The notes below the pieces were generated by a model. That model was not told where the DNA came from, made no database searches, and saw only the letters and a program-made list of their open reading frames with translations. Below are positions 1-7,717 of a stretch of DNA of 64,000 bases, in pieces. The position numbers were made by a program, and so were the translations under genes. This DNA comes from Thermoactinospora rubra (GTDB lineage: Bacteria; Actinomycetota; Actinomycetes; Streptosporangiales; Streptosporangiaceae), in contig NZ_MSZZ01000033.1 of NCBI RefSeq assembly GCF_002093975.1, positions 62,001-126,000 of the forward strand, read 5' to 3'. Numbering within the stretch: the stretch's first letter is position 1; each line of letters starts with the position of its first letter.

Positions 1-78
1 CGATGCCGCTGGAAGACGTCGTCGGTCATCCGGTCACACCTCTCGGTCGCTTCCGCTAGACTAACGGTCGAATCTTGA

Positions 79-151
79 GGGGCTATAGCGCAGCTGGTAG
101 CGCACCTCCATGGCATGGAGGGGGTCAGGGGTTCGAGTCCCCTTAGCTCCA
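79..151 (+). tRNA. tRNA-Ala (anticodon GGC)
   Basis: A 73-nt cloverleaf can be folded by eye. The acceptor stem GGGGCTA pairs with TAGCTCC, the D-arm is present, the anticodon stem CCTCC/GGAGG encloses the loop ATGGCAT, and the T-arm carries GTTCGAGTC. The loop places GGC at positions 34-36, so it reads GCC alanine codons. No CCA is encoded. A TAGACT hexamer at 57-62, about 17 nt upstream, is a plausible -10 box. A second tRNA-Ala with the same anticodon lies at 18878. Confidence 0.95.
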
Positions 152-468
152 CCCGAGTGCCGTTACTCGCACACGGCTCGCTGAGAGCGGTGGCGAGTAG
201 CGGGGACGTTCCGCCAGCGGCGGTGCCGGTCAAGGCGCCGCCGCTGTTGTGCGCAGCCCCGCGGAAGGCCTGCCGGCGAGTCGGTTCCGGCGGGTGGAGC
301 GAGCCTCCGTCGCTTACGGAGGGTAATTGTCTCAATGTCTCATCTCGGCAGGCTGTCGTCCCGTACCGCACAGGCGTGCGCGAGGTGTTGAGACGATCGC
401 AGAGAGTGATGGGTTCGGCTGAGGGGCTTGCCGTAGCACGACGTGGTACATCGGGGTACAGTGGCGCC
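152..468. other. Intergenic stretch without a recognisable gene
   Basis: There are 317 bases between the tRNA and the antitoxin. A weak inverted repeat (TACTCGC at 164-170, GCGAGTA at 193-199) could fold after the tRNA, but it has no T-run. An open frame crosses this stretch in the antitoxin's frame, but its composition is unlike protein and the antitoxin family starts at 469. No other feature was found. Confidence 0.6.
457..462 (+). promoter_or_regulatory. Candidate -10 box of a leaderless toxin-antitoxin promoter
   Basis: TACAGT lies six bases before the ATG at 469, the usual geometry of actinobacterial leaderless transcripts. No Shine-Dalgarno sequence precedes that ATG. The surrounding sequence repeats the word GGTACA or GGGTACA (446-450 and 454-460), which could be where the antitoxin binds for autoregulation. 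This is inferred from position only. Confidence 0.4.
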
Positions 469-756
469 ATGGACGCTTCGAGGCTTCGTCCGACCGAGGT
501 GAGCGTGCGCCAGTTCGTAAATGACTCTGGCAGCATCACGCGCGGCCTGCGGGAGGGGAAGCGGTACATTCTGACGATCAACGGTGAGCCGCTCGCCGAA
601 GTAAAACCGATCAAGCGTCGCCGGTTTGTTCCCACGACCGAGGCGCAGGCCGTCTTCGCTACCGCCCCGGCCATTGACTGGAGCGAGGTTCGGGCCGACC
701 TGGACACGGTGATCGATGACGAGCTACGCGATCCGTTCGAGGGGACCGGGCTGTGA
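469..756 (+). CDS. Type II antitoxin, Phd/YefM family
   Basis: This 95-residue protein has the N-terminal Phd/YefM pattern: a short strand (VSVRQFVND), a helix (ITRGLREGK), then YILTINGEPLAEVKPI. This is the fold that binds DNA and dimerises. The acidic C-terminus (WSEVRADLDTVIDDELRDPFE) is where such antitoxins usually wrap around the toxin. The ATG at 469 is chosen because the family begins here and a TACAGT box sits just upstream. The stop overlaps the toxin start (GTGA), so the two are translationally coupled. Expected role: neutralise the PIN toxin and repress the operon. The family call is firm; the partner is inferred from adjacency. Confidence 0.85.
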   Translation: MDASRLRPTEVSVRQFVNDSGSITRGLREGKRYILTINGEPLAEVKPIKRRRFVPTTEAQAVFATAPAIDWSEVRADLDTVIDDELRDPFEGTGL

Positions 757-1181
757 CTCGGTATGAACGGGGGGTCCTGGACACCACCATCGTGGCGGCG
801 TTCAAGCTCTTCGATCCCACCGAGCTGCCCGCGGAGTCGGCGATCACCGCCGTCACGCTCGGGGAGCTGTCGCGCGGCCCGTACGCCACCGATGATCCGG
901 TCAAACGCGCGGGAAGGGTCGCGGTGCTCCAGTACGCCGAAGCCGCGTTCGGTGATCCGCTGCCGTACGACGCCGAGGCGGCCCGCTTGTTCGGGCAGAT
1001 CTGCGCCATCGTCTATTCCCAAGGCCGACAGCCACGAAGCCGGACCGCCGACCTGATGATCGCGGCAACGGCGGCCAGCAACGAGTTGCCGTTGTTCACC
1101 GCGAATCCCAAGGACTTCGACGGCTTGGAACGGCTGGTGAACGTGGTCACCGTGACACGGCCCCACAGCGCTACGGGCTGA
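753..1181 (+). CDS. vapC: PIN-domain ribonuclease toxin (VapC-like)
   Basis: The 142-residue protein has a single PIN domain. The four acidic positions expected to bind Mg2+ are visible: Asp in VLDTTIV (near residue 10), Glu in TLGELSRG, Asp in TADLMIAAT and Asp in NPKDFDGL. VapC toxins cleave tRNA or rRNA at specific sites when released from the antitoxin. The GTG start at 753 overlaps the antitoxin stop by four bases, which fixes the start. All catalytic residues are present, so the toxin looks functional. Its RNA target cannot be read from sequence. Confidence 0.88.
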   Translation: MTRYERGVLDTTIVAAFKLFDPTELPAESAITAVTLGELSRGPYATDDPVKRAGRVAVLQYAEAAFGDPLPYDAEAARLFGQICAIVYSQGRQPRSRTADLMIAATAASNELPLFTANPKDFDGLERLVNVVTVTRPHSATG

Positions 1182-1329
1182 TCCGGACACTCCAGAGTCG
1201 TCTGGTTCGGGCTGCGGAGCAGGTGCCTGGGGCGGCCCAGCCGCGCGCCTGTCCGAGCTGGGCGGGCGAGTGGGGCGGGCTGACGGTTGTGGGGCTTTCG
1301 GGTGAGGAGAGCGCGTGTCGCCCCACACA

Positions 1330-2415
1330 TCACCGATGGCGCGGCGTATAGGGCTCCAGAGCGGCGACGTCGATGTCCGCGTCGGGCCAGCGGCGGCGTA
1401 GCGCCTCGGCCAGGCGCTGACACAGGCCTGCCAGCTGCGGCAGGGCATGATGCTCCCGGGCGGCGCAAGCGGCCGCCTCCAAGGTGGAGACGAGCTGGGC
1501 ACGGCTCGCGTCACCTGCCGCACGCCTGTCCAACGTCTGCAGACGCCAAAGCCGGACGAACGCGAACGCCATACACGCCGCCGCCAAAGCCCTCCCGTAG
1601 AGCCGCTCGTCCTCGGCCTGCGGTACCCCGGCCGCCAGAGCACGCCGGTAGACCTCGCCAACCCGCGGCAGAGGAGCCGAACCCGCACAGCGCGCCGTCA
1701 GATCCACCCGCATCCACGCCGGACCCGGAACGTGCAGGCAGACGGCATCGTGCAGGGCATGGGTGAAGCCGGCGAACTCGAAGTCGATCAGACGCGCATC
1801 GGGCGGCCCGTCCGCGCGAACCAGGACATTGTTGCTTTCCGGATCGCCGTTGCTCAGGGCCAGGAACGGCCCCGGATCGGCCAGCTCCGCCAACGCGAGG
1901 GCGAACTCGCGCTCCACCGCCCCGGTGACCGGCACCCCCAGCAGCCCGGCCTGCGACAGCCCTTCCCGGCGCAACCGGGCGACGTGACCGAGCCGATCGG
2001 CCTCCGCGTCAACCGGTCCCAGGCGCTCCCGCCGCCGATAGTACCGCTCCGCCTGTCCGGCGGTGACCGCGCCAAGCTCGCCGCGGGCGCGAGCGAAGGC
2101 CTCCAGGCGTTCGGCGTGCGCGGCGACGCCATCCCTGCGTAACAGCCCATCCAGCGCGACCCGCGGTGCCAGATCCTCGAGAATGACGCGCCCCGCGAGA
2201 AGGTCCTCCGCCAGCACGCGCGGTGCCAGATCGACTCGGAGATCCTCCGACAGGAACCGCAGCGCGGACACCTCTGTACGTAACCGCCACGCCTCGGTGT
2301 GCCTGCCGTCGACATGAGGGCCCGCCCACTTGACGATCACGGACTCCCCGCGGTCGGTGCGAGCGCGGGCGACCCGCCACGGCTCCAACCTGGTCCACTC
2401 CACCACGTTGATCAC
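1330..2415 (-). CDS. Aminoglycoside-phosphotransferase-like kinase
   Basis: The 361-residue protein resembles the APH/choline-kinase fold. An N-lobe with SVIVKW (probable ATP-binding Lys) is followed by the catalytic loop LSNGDPESNNVLV, a variant of HGDxxxxN with Asn in place of His, and the metal-binding LIDFEFAGF. The usual substrate is a small-molecule hydroxyl group (antibiotic, sugar or amino alcohol), but nothing here identifies it. It stands alone, convergent with the toxin gene; the 148 bases between them show no clear structure. Resistance should not be assumed: most such actinobacterial paralogues are uncharacterised. Confidence 0.75.
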   Translation of the reverse strand: MINVVEWTRLEPWRVARARTDRGESVIVKWAGPHVDGRHTEAWRLRTEVSALRFLSEDLRVDLAPRVLAEDLLAGRVILEDLAPRVALDGLLRRDGVAAHAERLEAFARARGELGAVTAGQAERYYRRRERLGPVDAEADRLGHVARLRREGLSQAGLLGVPVTGAVEREFALALAELADPGPFLALSNGDPESNNVLVRADGPPDARLIDFEFAGFTHALHDAVCLHVPGPAWMRVDLTARCAGSAPLPRVGEVYRRALAAGVPQAEDERLYGRALAAACMAFAFVRLWRLQTLDRRAAGDASRAQLVSTLEAAACAAREHHALPQLAGLCQRLAEALRRRWPDADIDVAALEPYTPRHR

Positions 2416-2569
2416 CGCTACAGCCTAGGACGGCACAGGCGAATACGGCCCGGCCTGCATTCCGGCTGGGGCCTTCCCGGCCCCGTGTGTCGTCGAGATG
2501 TCCCAAGGGCCGCTTGTCTGGAAAGACCGTCCCGGTCAACGTCGTCGGCCGGCCTGCGGAGGGCGGACC

Positions 2570-2980
2570 GTGAGCATCGGGCGTCATCCCTCTGTCCCAG
2601 AGGTCTTCTCCTACTATCGGGAGCTCCTGAAAGAAGAGGCACGGCTTGAGGCGGCCGTCTGCTGGACGGTCGTCGTTCCTCATGCTCCCGGGCCGGTCTC
2701 CGTCTCCGACATCGGAGCGCGAGTCAGCGGCGGGACCCGGTACGCCGTGCACGAGGCCGCGCCGCTGGAAGTCTTCCCCGACGGCGGGGAGCTGCCGATG
2801 CACGTCGGAGTGGAGGACGGAGCCGTTGTGCTGTTCGAGAACAACGGCTTCCTGGGAAGCCTGCCCGACGTCCTGCGGCGGCTGAGCCGCGGCGGCCGGG
2901 ATAGTCGGGATAGTGCTGTGCGGTCGGCGGCGGTGGCGCGGGGGCATCCGACAGACCCGGGGCGGTTCAATCATCGCTGA
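2570..2980 (+). pseudogene. DUF6461-family protein, 5' half (3' truncated copy)
   Basis: The reading frame from GTG 2570 encodes a normal DUF6461 N-terminus: a helix (FSYYRELLKEEARLE), then CWTVV and later GAVVLFENNGFLGSLP. The recognisable family sequence stops at LSRGGR (base 2900), where the usual Val-Tyr-Trp-Asn block should follow. Instead there are 26 unrelated residues and a stop. Bases 2749-2900 are repeated almost exactly at 5894-6045, where the missing C-terminal half continues in the same frame. It is read here as the front half of a gene split by the phosphatase segment. The function of the family is unknown. Confidence 0.6.
2749..2900 (+). repeat. 152-bp direct repeat, left copy (partner 5894-6045)
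   Basis: This segment, from the word GCACGAGGCC to GGCGGCCGGG, matches 5894-6045 without gaps and with about nine mismatches counted by eye. Homology ends abruptly at both edges. The two copies flank the 3-kb segment holding the regulatory phosphatase gene. Confidence 0.9.
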
Positions 2981-3064
2981 CCCGGAACAGCGCAGCGCCG
3001 TTCCCGACGAGATCGGCGCTCAGCGGAGCGGCACCATTGATCACGGATCTCTTCCAGGTAGCCC

Positions 3065-5767
3065 TCATCCGTGAACCCGGGCAGATGCCGTGCGGGGAGC
3101 GAGGGGCAAGGACTGCTCGGTCCAGATACACTTGCCGGTAGGGGTGTAACGGGTGCCCCAGCGGTCAGAGAGGGCAGCCACCAGTTGCAGTCCGCGTCCT
3201 CCCTCGTCGGTCTCCGAGGCGCGGCGGATCCGGGGTGTGGTGAGGCTCCCGTCGGAGACTTCGCAGATGAGCGTGTCGCTGCGGAGGAGACGCAGCCCGA
3301 TAGGGCCCTTGGCATGCCGGATGACGTTGCCCACCAGTTCACTGGCCAGCAATTCGGTGCTCATCACCAGGTCCTCCAGGCGCCAGGTGGCGAGCTGGGC
3401 CCGGACGTGTTCGCGAGCTTGACGCGCAGCCTGGGCGGCTTCTGGTAGCGACCACGCGGCGATGTCGTCGTCCGGCATCGCGCGTGTGCGGACGACGAGC
3501 ACAGCGGCGTCGTCCGTCATTCCCGGCCGGGCGGGCAGGGCGGTTGTGGTCAAGCGCTCGCACAGGTCTTCGAGGAACTCGACGTCGCCTCGCCGCGTCG
3601 TCTCGGGCGCCTTCGACTGCCCCGCCCCGCTGGCGAAGGTCTGGGCAAGGACGTCGGCAAGATTGGCCATGCCACGGTCGATGTTCAAGGTGGCGGATTC
3701 CACCAAGCCATCGGTATACAGCAGGAGGACAGTGCCTTCGGGCAGTTCCATCTCGACCGTGTCGAAGGGCGGGGTGGCGGCGCCGAGGGGCGGGTTGACG
3801 CCGGTGGTAAGGAAGTGAACGGTGCTGTCGGGGTAGACGATGGCCGGCGGGGGATGGCCGGCGCTGGCCAGGACGCAGCGGCGGTCTGTGGGGTCATAGA
3901 CGATGTACTGGCAGGTGGCGTAGAAGTCCTCGCCGAGGTCGCAGACGAGATCGTTGAGGTGCGTGATGATCTCGTCGGGCGGTAGTTCAAGATCGGCGAG
4001 AGTGCGCACGGCGGTGCGCAGGCGTCCCATGGTGGCCGCCTCGGAGACACCGTGACCCATGACGTCGCCGATGACGAACGCCACCCGGGCCGCCGACAGG
4101 GGGATGACGTCGTACCAGTCGCCGCCGACCTCCATGTCCTTGCTGGCAGGAACGTAGCGCGCCGCGGTGGTGACGAACGGGAGCCTGGGCAGGGTGCGGG
4201 GAAGCAACTCTCGCTGCAGTGCCTGGGCGCGGGTACGCTGGGCGTCGTACAGCCGGGCCCGTTCCAGGGCCTGTGCGACCAGTCCGCTAAGCGTGGTGAG
4301 CAGGTTGCGTTCCTCACCGGTGAACTGCCGCGGCTCGTCGAAAGCGATCACGGAGATTCCCACGGTGCGGCCCGAAGCCGCCAGCGGCAGGAATGCCCAG
4401 GCCTGTTTGCCGCCCGCCGCCATAAGGTCTGCCGTATCGGGGTAGCGGCTGATGTACTCCTCCGCCGTGGAGAGAAACGTTGGGACACGATCGTTGATGA
4501 CCGCCATGACCGCTAGGTTGCTCACGGGAGTCTTCTCACTGATGCGCTTGATGAACTCCTTCGGGTAGCCCGCGAACGCCACCGGCCGCCAGTGGTCGCC
4601 CTCAACGAAACCGAGCGTTAGCCCGCTGGCGCCGAACAGGGGCCGAATCTGATCGGCGACGGCGGCCGCCACATCCTGTACGGTGATCGCTTCAGCCAGG
4701 GTCCTGATCAGTTGTCTGACGTGGAAGCCTCGCCGGAGGCCAACCTGCGTTGCGATGTGCCTCGTGTGCTCCTTCGGATTCTCGGTGAGGACATCGAAGA
4801 CGACGTGCGTTTCCGTGGTGTCCGTTAGCGTGCCGATCATGTGCGCCGGTCTGCCGTTCGTGTCGAAGAGCAGCAGGCCGCGGGCCTGTACCCAAGCCGG
4901 TTCTCCGCCGGGGCGACACACCCGATATTCGGCACGGTACGCCCTGCGATCGCGGATCGTATTGTGAATTTCGGCGAGCACCCAGGGCTGGTCGTCGGGG
5001 TGGATACGGCTCGTCCAGCTTTCTATCCGTCCGTCGAAGGCGTCGGGATCGAGGCCGAATATCAGGAGCATTGTGTCATTCCATACGACCTCACCGGTTC
5101 GGATGTCCCAATCCCACGCGCCGACCGTTTGGAGGGTCTGCTGCAGACGCCAGTTGACGGCCTGCTCCTGCCACCACGCAGGGCTCTGGCGGGGCGGCAC
5201 GTCGGCGGGCCTGTGCATGTGGTCGTAAACCCACCGGGTGATCTCGTGGAGAAACGCCTGGTGTTCGGCGGATGGCTCGTCGGGCGAGGTCGTCAGTACC
5301 GACAACGCGCCGACGGGCCGGTGAGGACCAAGGAGCGGTACGGCTGTAATGGCGGTCTTGACTGCGGCGTCCGATGCACCGGATGTGAACTCTTGCGCAG
5401 ACCGGGACGCATGATGCTCGTGGGGTGAGATGGCGACATCCGAAGACGGCGACCACACCAAAGCGTTCCTGCGAATTGCGCGGGCAGGAGCGATCGCGTC
5501 CTCCTCATCGATCTTCTCCCACGCCCGCGTGAGCGCGGGGGGCAATCCACTGGCCACAATCAAGCGAAGGTCACCGCCGGGAGAAGGACCGGTAAGGTGC
5601 GCCATACCACCGAGGCCACCGAGGAAGGCCACCGCCTGATCAACCGCGAATCGCAGGAGCTCGACGCCGTGCAGGTCGTCGTCGGCGGCCGCCAGCATTC
5701 GCATCCGCCCCTCGGCGTCTGGGATGCCGGGAGCAATGTGTGGACGTTGCGCGTCTCGCTTTTCCAT
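3065..5767 (-). CDS. Multi-sensor PP2C phosphatase with HATPase (RsbU/RsbW-like)
   Basis: The 900-residue regulator has, in order: an N-terminal GAF-like region (about 20-185), a PAS fold (about 215-325, GAWDWDIRTGE to IGTLTDTTE), a second GAF (about 350-505), a PP2C/SpoIIE phosphatase (about 520-755; GGDWYDV, IGDVMGHG, SAGHPPP, LLYTDGLVE, MTDDAAVLVV) and a C-terminal HATPase (about 780-895; ELVGNVIRHA, GGRGLQLV). Such proteins dephosphorylate or phosphorylate anti-anti-sigma factors and so set an alternative sigma factor. The start at 5767 is preferred to upstream in-frame codons because AAGGGGG lies six bases before it. It is a single-gene unit with no anti-sigma partner nearby, and it lies between split DUF6461 halves. 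Confidence 0.9.
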   Translation of the reverse strand: MEKRDAQRPHIAPGIPDAEGRMRMLAAADDDLHGVELLRFAVDQAVAFLGGLGGMAHLTGPSPGGDLRLIVASGLPPALTRAWEKIDEEDAIAPARAIRRNALVWSPSSDVAISPHEHHASRSAQEFTSGASDAAVKTAITAVPLLGPHRPVGALSVLTTSPDEPSAEHQAFLHEITRWVYDHMHRPADVPPRQSPAWWQEQAVNWRLQQTLQTVGAWDWDIRTGEVVWNDTMLLIFGLDPDAFDGRIESWTSRIHPDDQPWVLAEIHNTIRDRRAYRAEYRVCRPGGEPAWVQARGLLLFDTNGRPAHMIGTLTDTTETHVVFDVLTENPKEHTRHIATQVGLRRGFHVRQLIRTLAEAITVQDVAAAVADQIRPLFGASGLTLGFVEGDHWRPVAFAGYPKEFIKRISEKTPVSNLAVMAVINDRVPTFLSTAEEYISRYPDTADLMAAGGKQAWAFLPLAASGRTVGISVIAFDEPRQFTGEERNLLTTLSGLVAQALERARLYDAQRTRAQALQRELLPRTLPRLPFVTTAARYVPASKDMEVGGDWYDVIPLSAARVAFVIGDVMGHGVSEAATMGRLRTAVRTLADLELPPDEIITHLNDLVCDLGEDFYATCQYIVYDPTDRRCVLASAGHPPPAIVYPDSTVHFLTTGVNPPLGAATPPFDTVEMELPEGTVLLLYTDGLVESATLNIDRGMANLADVLAQTFASGAGQSKAPETTRRGDVEFLEDLCERLTTTALPARPGMTDDAAVLVVRTRAMPDDDIAAWSLPEAAQAARQAREHVRAQLATWRLEDLVMSTELLASELVGNVIRHAKGPIGLRLLRSDTLICEVSDGSLTTPRIRRASETDEGGRGLQLVAALSDRWGTRYTPTGKCIWTEQSLPLAPRTASARVHG

Positions 5768-5893
5768 CCGCATCCCCCTTGCCCGCCTGCTGCGGTACTC
5801 AGGGGCAACCTTGGGGGAGGGCACCTGGCAAGCGGTCGGCAGCTTGCGCATTCACGAATTGCCGTTCATAGGGGGATGCGGGCAAGTATATCT

Positions 5894-6045
5894 GCACGAG
5901 GCCGCGCCGTTGGAAGCTCTCCTCGACGGCGCGGAGCTGCCGATGCACGTCGAAGTGGAGGACGGAGCCGTTGTGCTGTTCGAGAACAACGGCTTCCTGG
6001 GAAGCCTGCCCGACGTCCTCCGGCGGCTCAGCCGCGGCGGCCGGG
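5894..6045 (+). repeat. 152-bp direct repeat, right copy (partner 2749-2900)
   Basis: This is the right-hand copy of the DUF6461 core duplicated on both sides of the phosphatase gene. Differences from the left copy cluster near its 5' end (four within ten bases); the central 70 bases are nearly identical. Confidence 0.9.
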
Positions 6046-6503
6046 CATGCAGCGTCTACTGGAATGTGGAAGACGGCAACAGGCTGAGCTATGCGGCTGA
6101 TGGAGAGCTGCTGTTCGCGGTGGACGCGACGTTTCCCGAAGAGTGGGGCGACCGTGACTTCGCCGTGCTGAGGCAGGAGCTCCACGCCGTGACGGAGTCG
6201 CTGTCCGAGCATCCTGACGATTGGCAGGCGGCGGCCATGGCGGTGGTGGAGTCGGCCACCGGGATCCGGCTGACCCGCGAATGGCTGAGGCAGGCGTGGT
6301 CGCCGTCCTGGCGGGACGGCGGCTCGGCACGGTGGCGGGCGTCCTGGCCGTTCCGGTCGTGGCGGTGGTCGCGCTTGACTGGCTGTTCCTCGCGATCTCC
6401 TACTTCCTGGTGCTCGACTGCGCGGGCTGGGAGGGAAGGCTCCCATGGCTGCTGTGGCAGCTGGTGCCGGTGTTCGGGTACGGCGGCGCGATCGTGCTGC
6501 TGA
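5894..6503 (+). pseudogene. DUF6461-family protein, 3' half (5' truncated copy)
   Basis: From 5894 the frame reads HEAAPLE, GAVVLFENNGFLGSLP and LSRGGR, then continues with the normal DUF6461 C-terminal half (VYWNVEDGNRLSYAADGE, then ATGIRLTREWLRQ). Upstream of 5894 there is no family N-terminus, although an open frame extends back to ATG 5724. After about residue 190 of the frame the sequence turns into Arg/Trp/Ser-rich shadow sequence over the next gene and stops at 6503. The natural stop therefore also seems lost. With the copy at 2570 it would make one complete DUF6461 protein. Confidence 0.6.
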
Positions 6504-6538
6504 TCGCGGGAATTCGTGCCCGCCGGCGGGTTTCGTAG
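6296..6538 (+). CDS. Small two-helix membrane protein
   Basis: GTG 6296 with an upstream GAGG opens an 80-residue frame. It has two strongly hydrophobic stretches (LGTVAGVLAVPVVAVVALDW onward, and LVPVFGYGGAIVLLIAGI) separated by a short loop, and a basic tail (RARRRVS). It resembles the short actinobacterial proteins with a phospholipase_D-nuclease N-terminal type hairpin (loop with DCAG, then W..LW..V.V.G), but that assignment is tentative. The stop is nine bases before the alditol oxidase start, so the genes could be cotranscribed. The DUF6461 remnant overlaps it out of frame. Confidence 0.6.
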   Translation: MVAVLAGRRLGTVAGVLAVPVVAVVALDWLFLAISYFLVLDCAGWEGRLPWLLWQLVPVFGYGGAIVLLIAGIRARRRVS

Positions 6539-6547
6539 GATTCCCGC

Positions 6548-7717
6548 GTGATCAGAAATTGGGCGGGCAACGTCACCTACCGCGCCGGGCGGCTGCACAG
6601 GCCGGAGAGCATCGAGGAGCTCAGAGCCCTCGTCGCCCGGACGTCGAAGATCAGGGCCATGGGCACCGGGCACTCGTTCAACACCCTGGCCGACTCGCCT
6701 GGCGAGCTGGTGTCCCTGGAGCGCCTGCCGTACCAGGTGGAGATCGACTCGGCGGCGCGCAAGGCGAGGGTCGGCGGCGGGATGACGTACGCGCAGGTGT
6801 GCCCCCGGCTGCACGAGCACGGGTTCGCGCTGCGCAACCTGGCGTCGCTGCCGCACATCGGCATCGCCGGCGCGGTCGCGACCGGCACCCACGGGTCCGG
6901 CGCCGGCAACAGGTGCCTGGCGGCCGAGGTGGCCGGGCTCGAACTGGTCACCGCCGACGGCGACGTGGTCGAGCTGTCCAGGGGCGAGCCCGGCTTCGAC
7001 GGGGCGGTCGTGTCGCTGGGCGCGCTCGGCGTCGTCACCGCGCTCACCCTCGACCTGGTCCCGGCCTACGAGCTGCGGCAGTACGTCTTCGAGGACGCCT
7101 CCCCCGAGGACTACGCCGTCGACGGCTACAGCGTGAGCGTCTTCACCGACTGGAACGTCTCCCGGCTGTGGGTGAAGGACGCCGGCGAGCCGCGCGTCGA
7201 CGCGCCGCCCGCCGACGGCCCGCGCCACCCGATCCCCGGCATGTCGCCCGAGCACTGCACCCGGCAGCTCGGCGTGCCGGGACCGTGGCACGAGCGGCTG
7301 CCGCACTTCCGGGCCGAGTTCACCCCGAGCGCGGGCGAGGAGCTGCAGTCGGAGTTCATGCTGCCCAGGAACCGGGCTGATGAGGCGCTCCGGGCCCTCG
7401 CCGAGATCGGCGACCGCGTCAGGCCCGTGCTGCACATCTCCGAGATCCGCACGATCGCGGCCGACGAGCTGTGGCTGAGCCCGTGCCGCGGGCGTGACAC
7501 CGTGGCCGTGCACTTCACCTGGGTCAAGGCGCCCGAGCGGGTGCTGCCGGTGATCGAGCTGGTGGAGGAGGTGCTGCGGCCGTTCGACCCGCGCCCGCAC
7601 TGGGGGAAGGTCTTCACCCGCTTCCCCGAGCCCGAGCCGCGCTTCCGCGAGCTGGCCGACCGGTTCGACCCGCGCGGCAAGTTCCGCAACGACCTGCTGA
7701 CCGGCGTGCTGGGATGA
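6548..7717 (+). CDS. Alditol oxidase-like flavoprotein (AldO family)
   Basis: The 389-residue protein matches remembered Streptomyces AldO along its length. It has NWAGNVTY at the N-terminus, GTGHSFN (the His that carries covalent FAD in AldO), LPHIGIAGAVATGTHGSG, GVPGPWHERLPHFRAEFTPS, and active-site segments EIRTIAADELWLSP, VHFTW and HWGKVFT. The family oxidises terminal carbons of polyols such as xylitol or sorbitol, giving H2O2. It is about 30 residues shorter than AldO; part of the gap is a contraction before GYSVSVFTDW. The stop overlaps the next start (ATGA), so it is coupled to the HAD hydrolase. Confidence 0.85.
   Translation: MIRNWAGNVTYRAGRLHRPESIEELRALVARTSKIRAMGTGHSFNTLADSPGELVSLERLPYQVEIDSAARKARVGGGMTYAQVCPRLHEHGFALRNLASLPHIGIAGAVATGTHGSGAGNRCLAAEVAGLELVTADGDVVELSRGEPGFDGAVVSLGALGVVTALTLDLVPAYELRQYVFEDASPEDYAVDGYSVSVFTDWNVSRLWVKDAGEPRVDAPPADGPRHPIPGMSPEHCTRQLGVPGPWHERLPHFRAEFTPSAGEELQSEFMLPRNRADEALRALAEIGDRVRPVLHISEIRTIAADELWLSPCRGRDTVAVHFTWVKAPERVLPVIELVEEVLRPFDPRPHWGKVFTRFPEPEPRFRELADRFDPRGKFRNDLLTGVLG

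Noticed and set aside
1182..1329. Terminator between the toxin and phosphotransferase genes
   Set aside because: Inverted repeats are short and imperfect, no better than expected at this GC content.
79..6300. Integrated prophage or ICE at the tRNA-Ala
   Set aside because: No integrase, structural or conjugation genes were found; the island idea is kept only as inference.
6221..6538. Longer start of the small membrane protein at 6221
   Set aside because: The upstream part is Gly-rich shadow sequence of the DUF6461 frame; GTG 6296 has a ribosome site.
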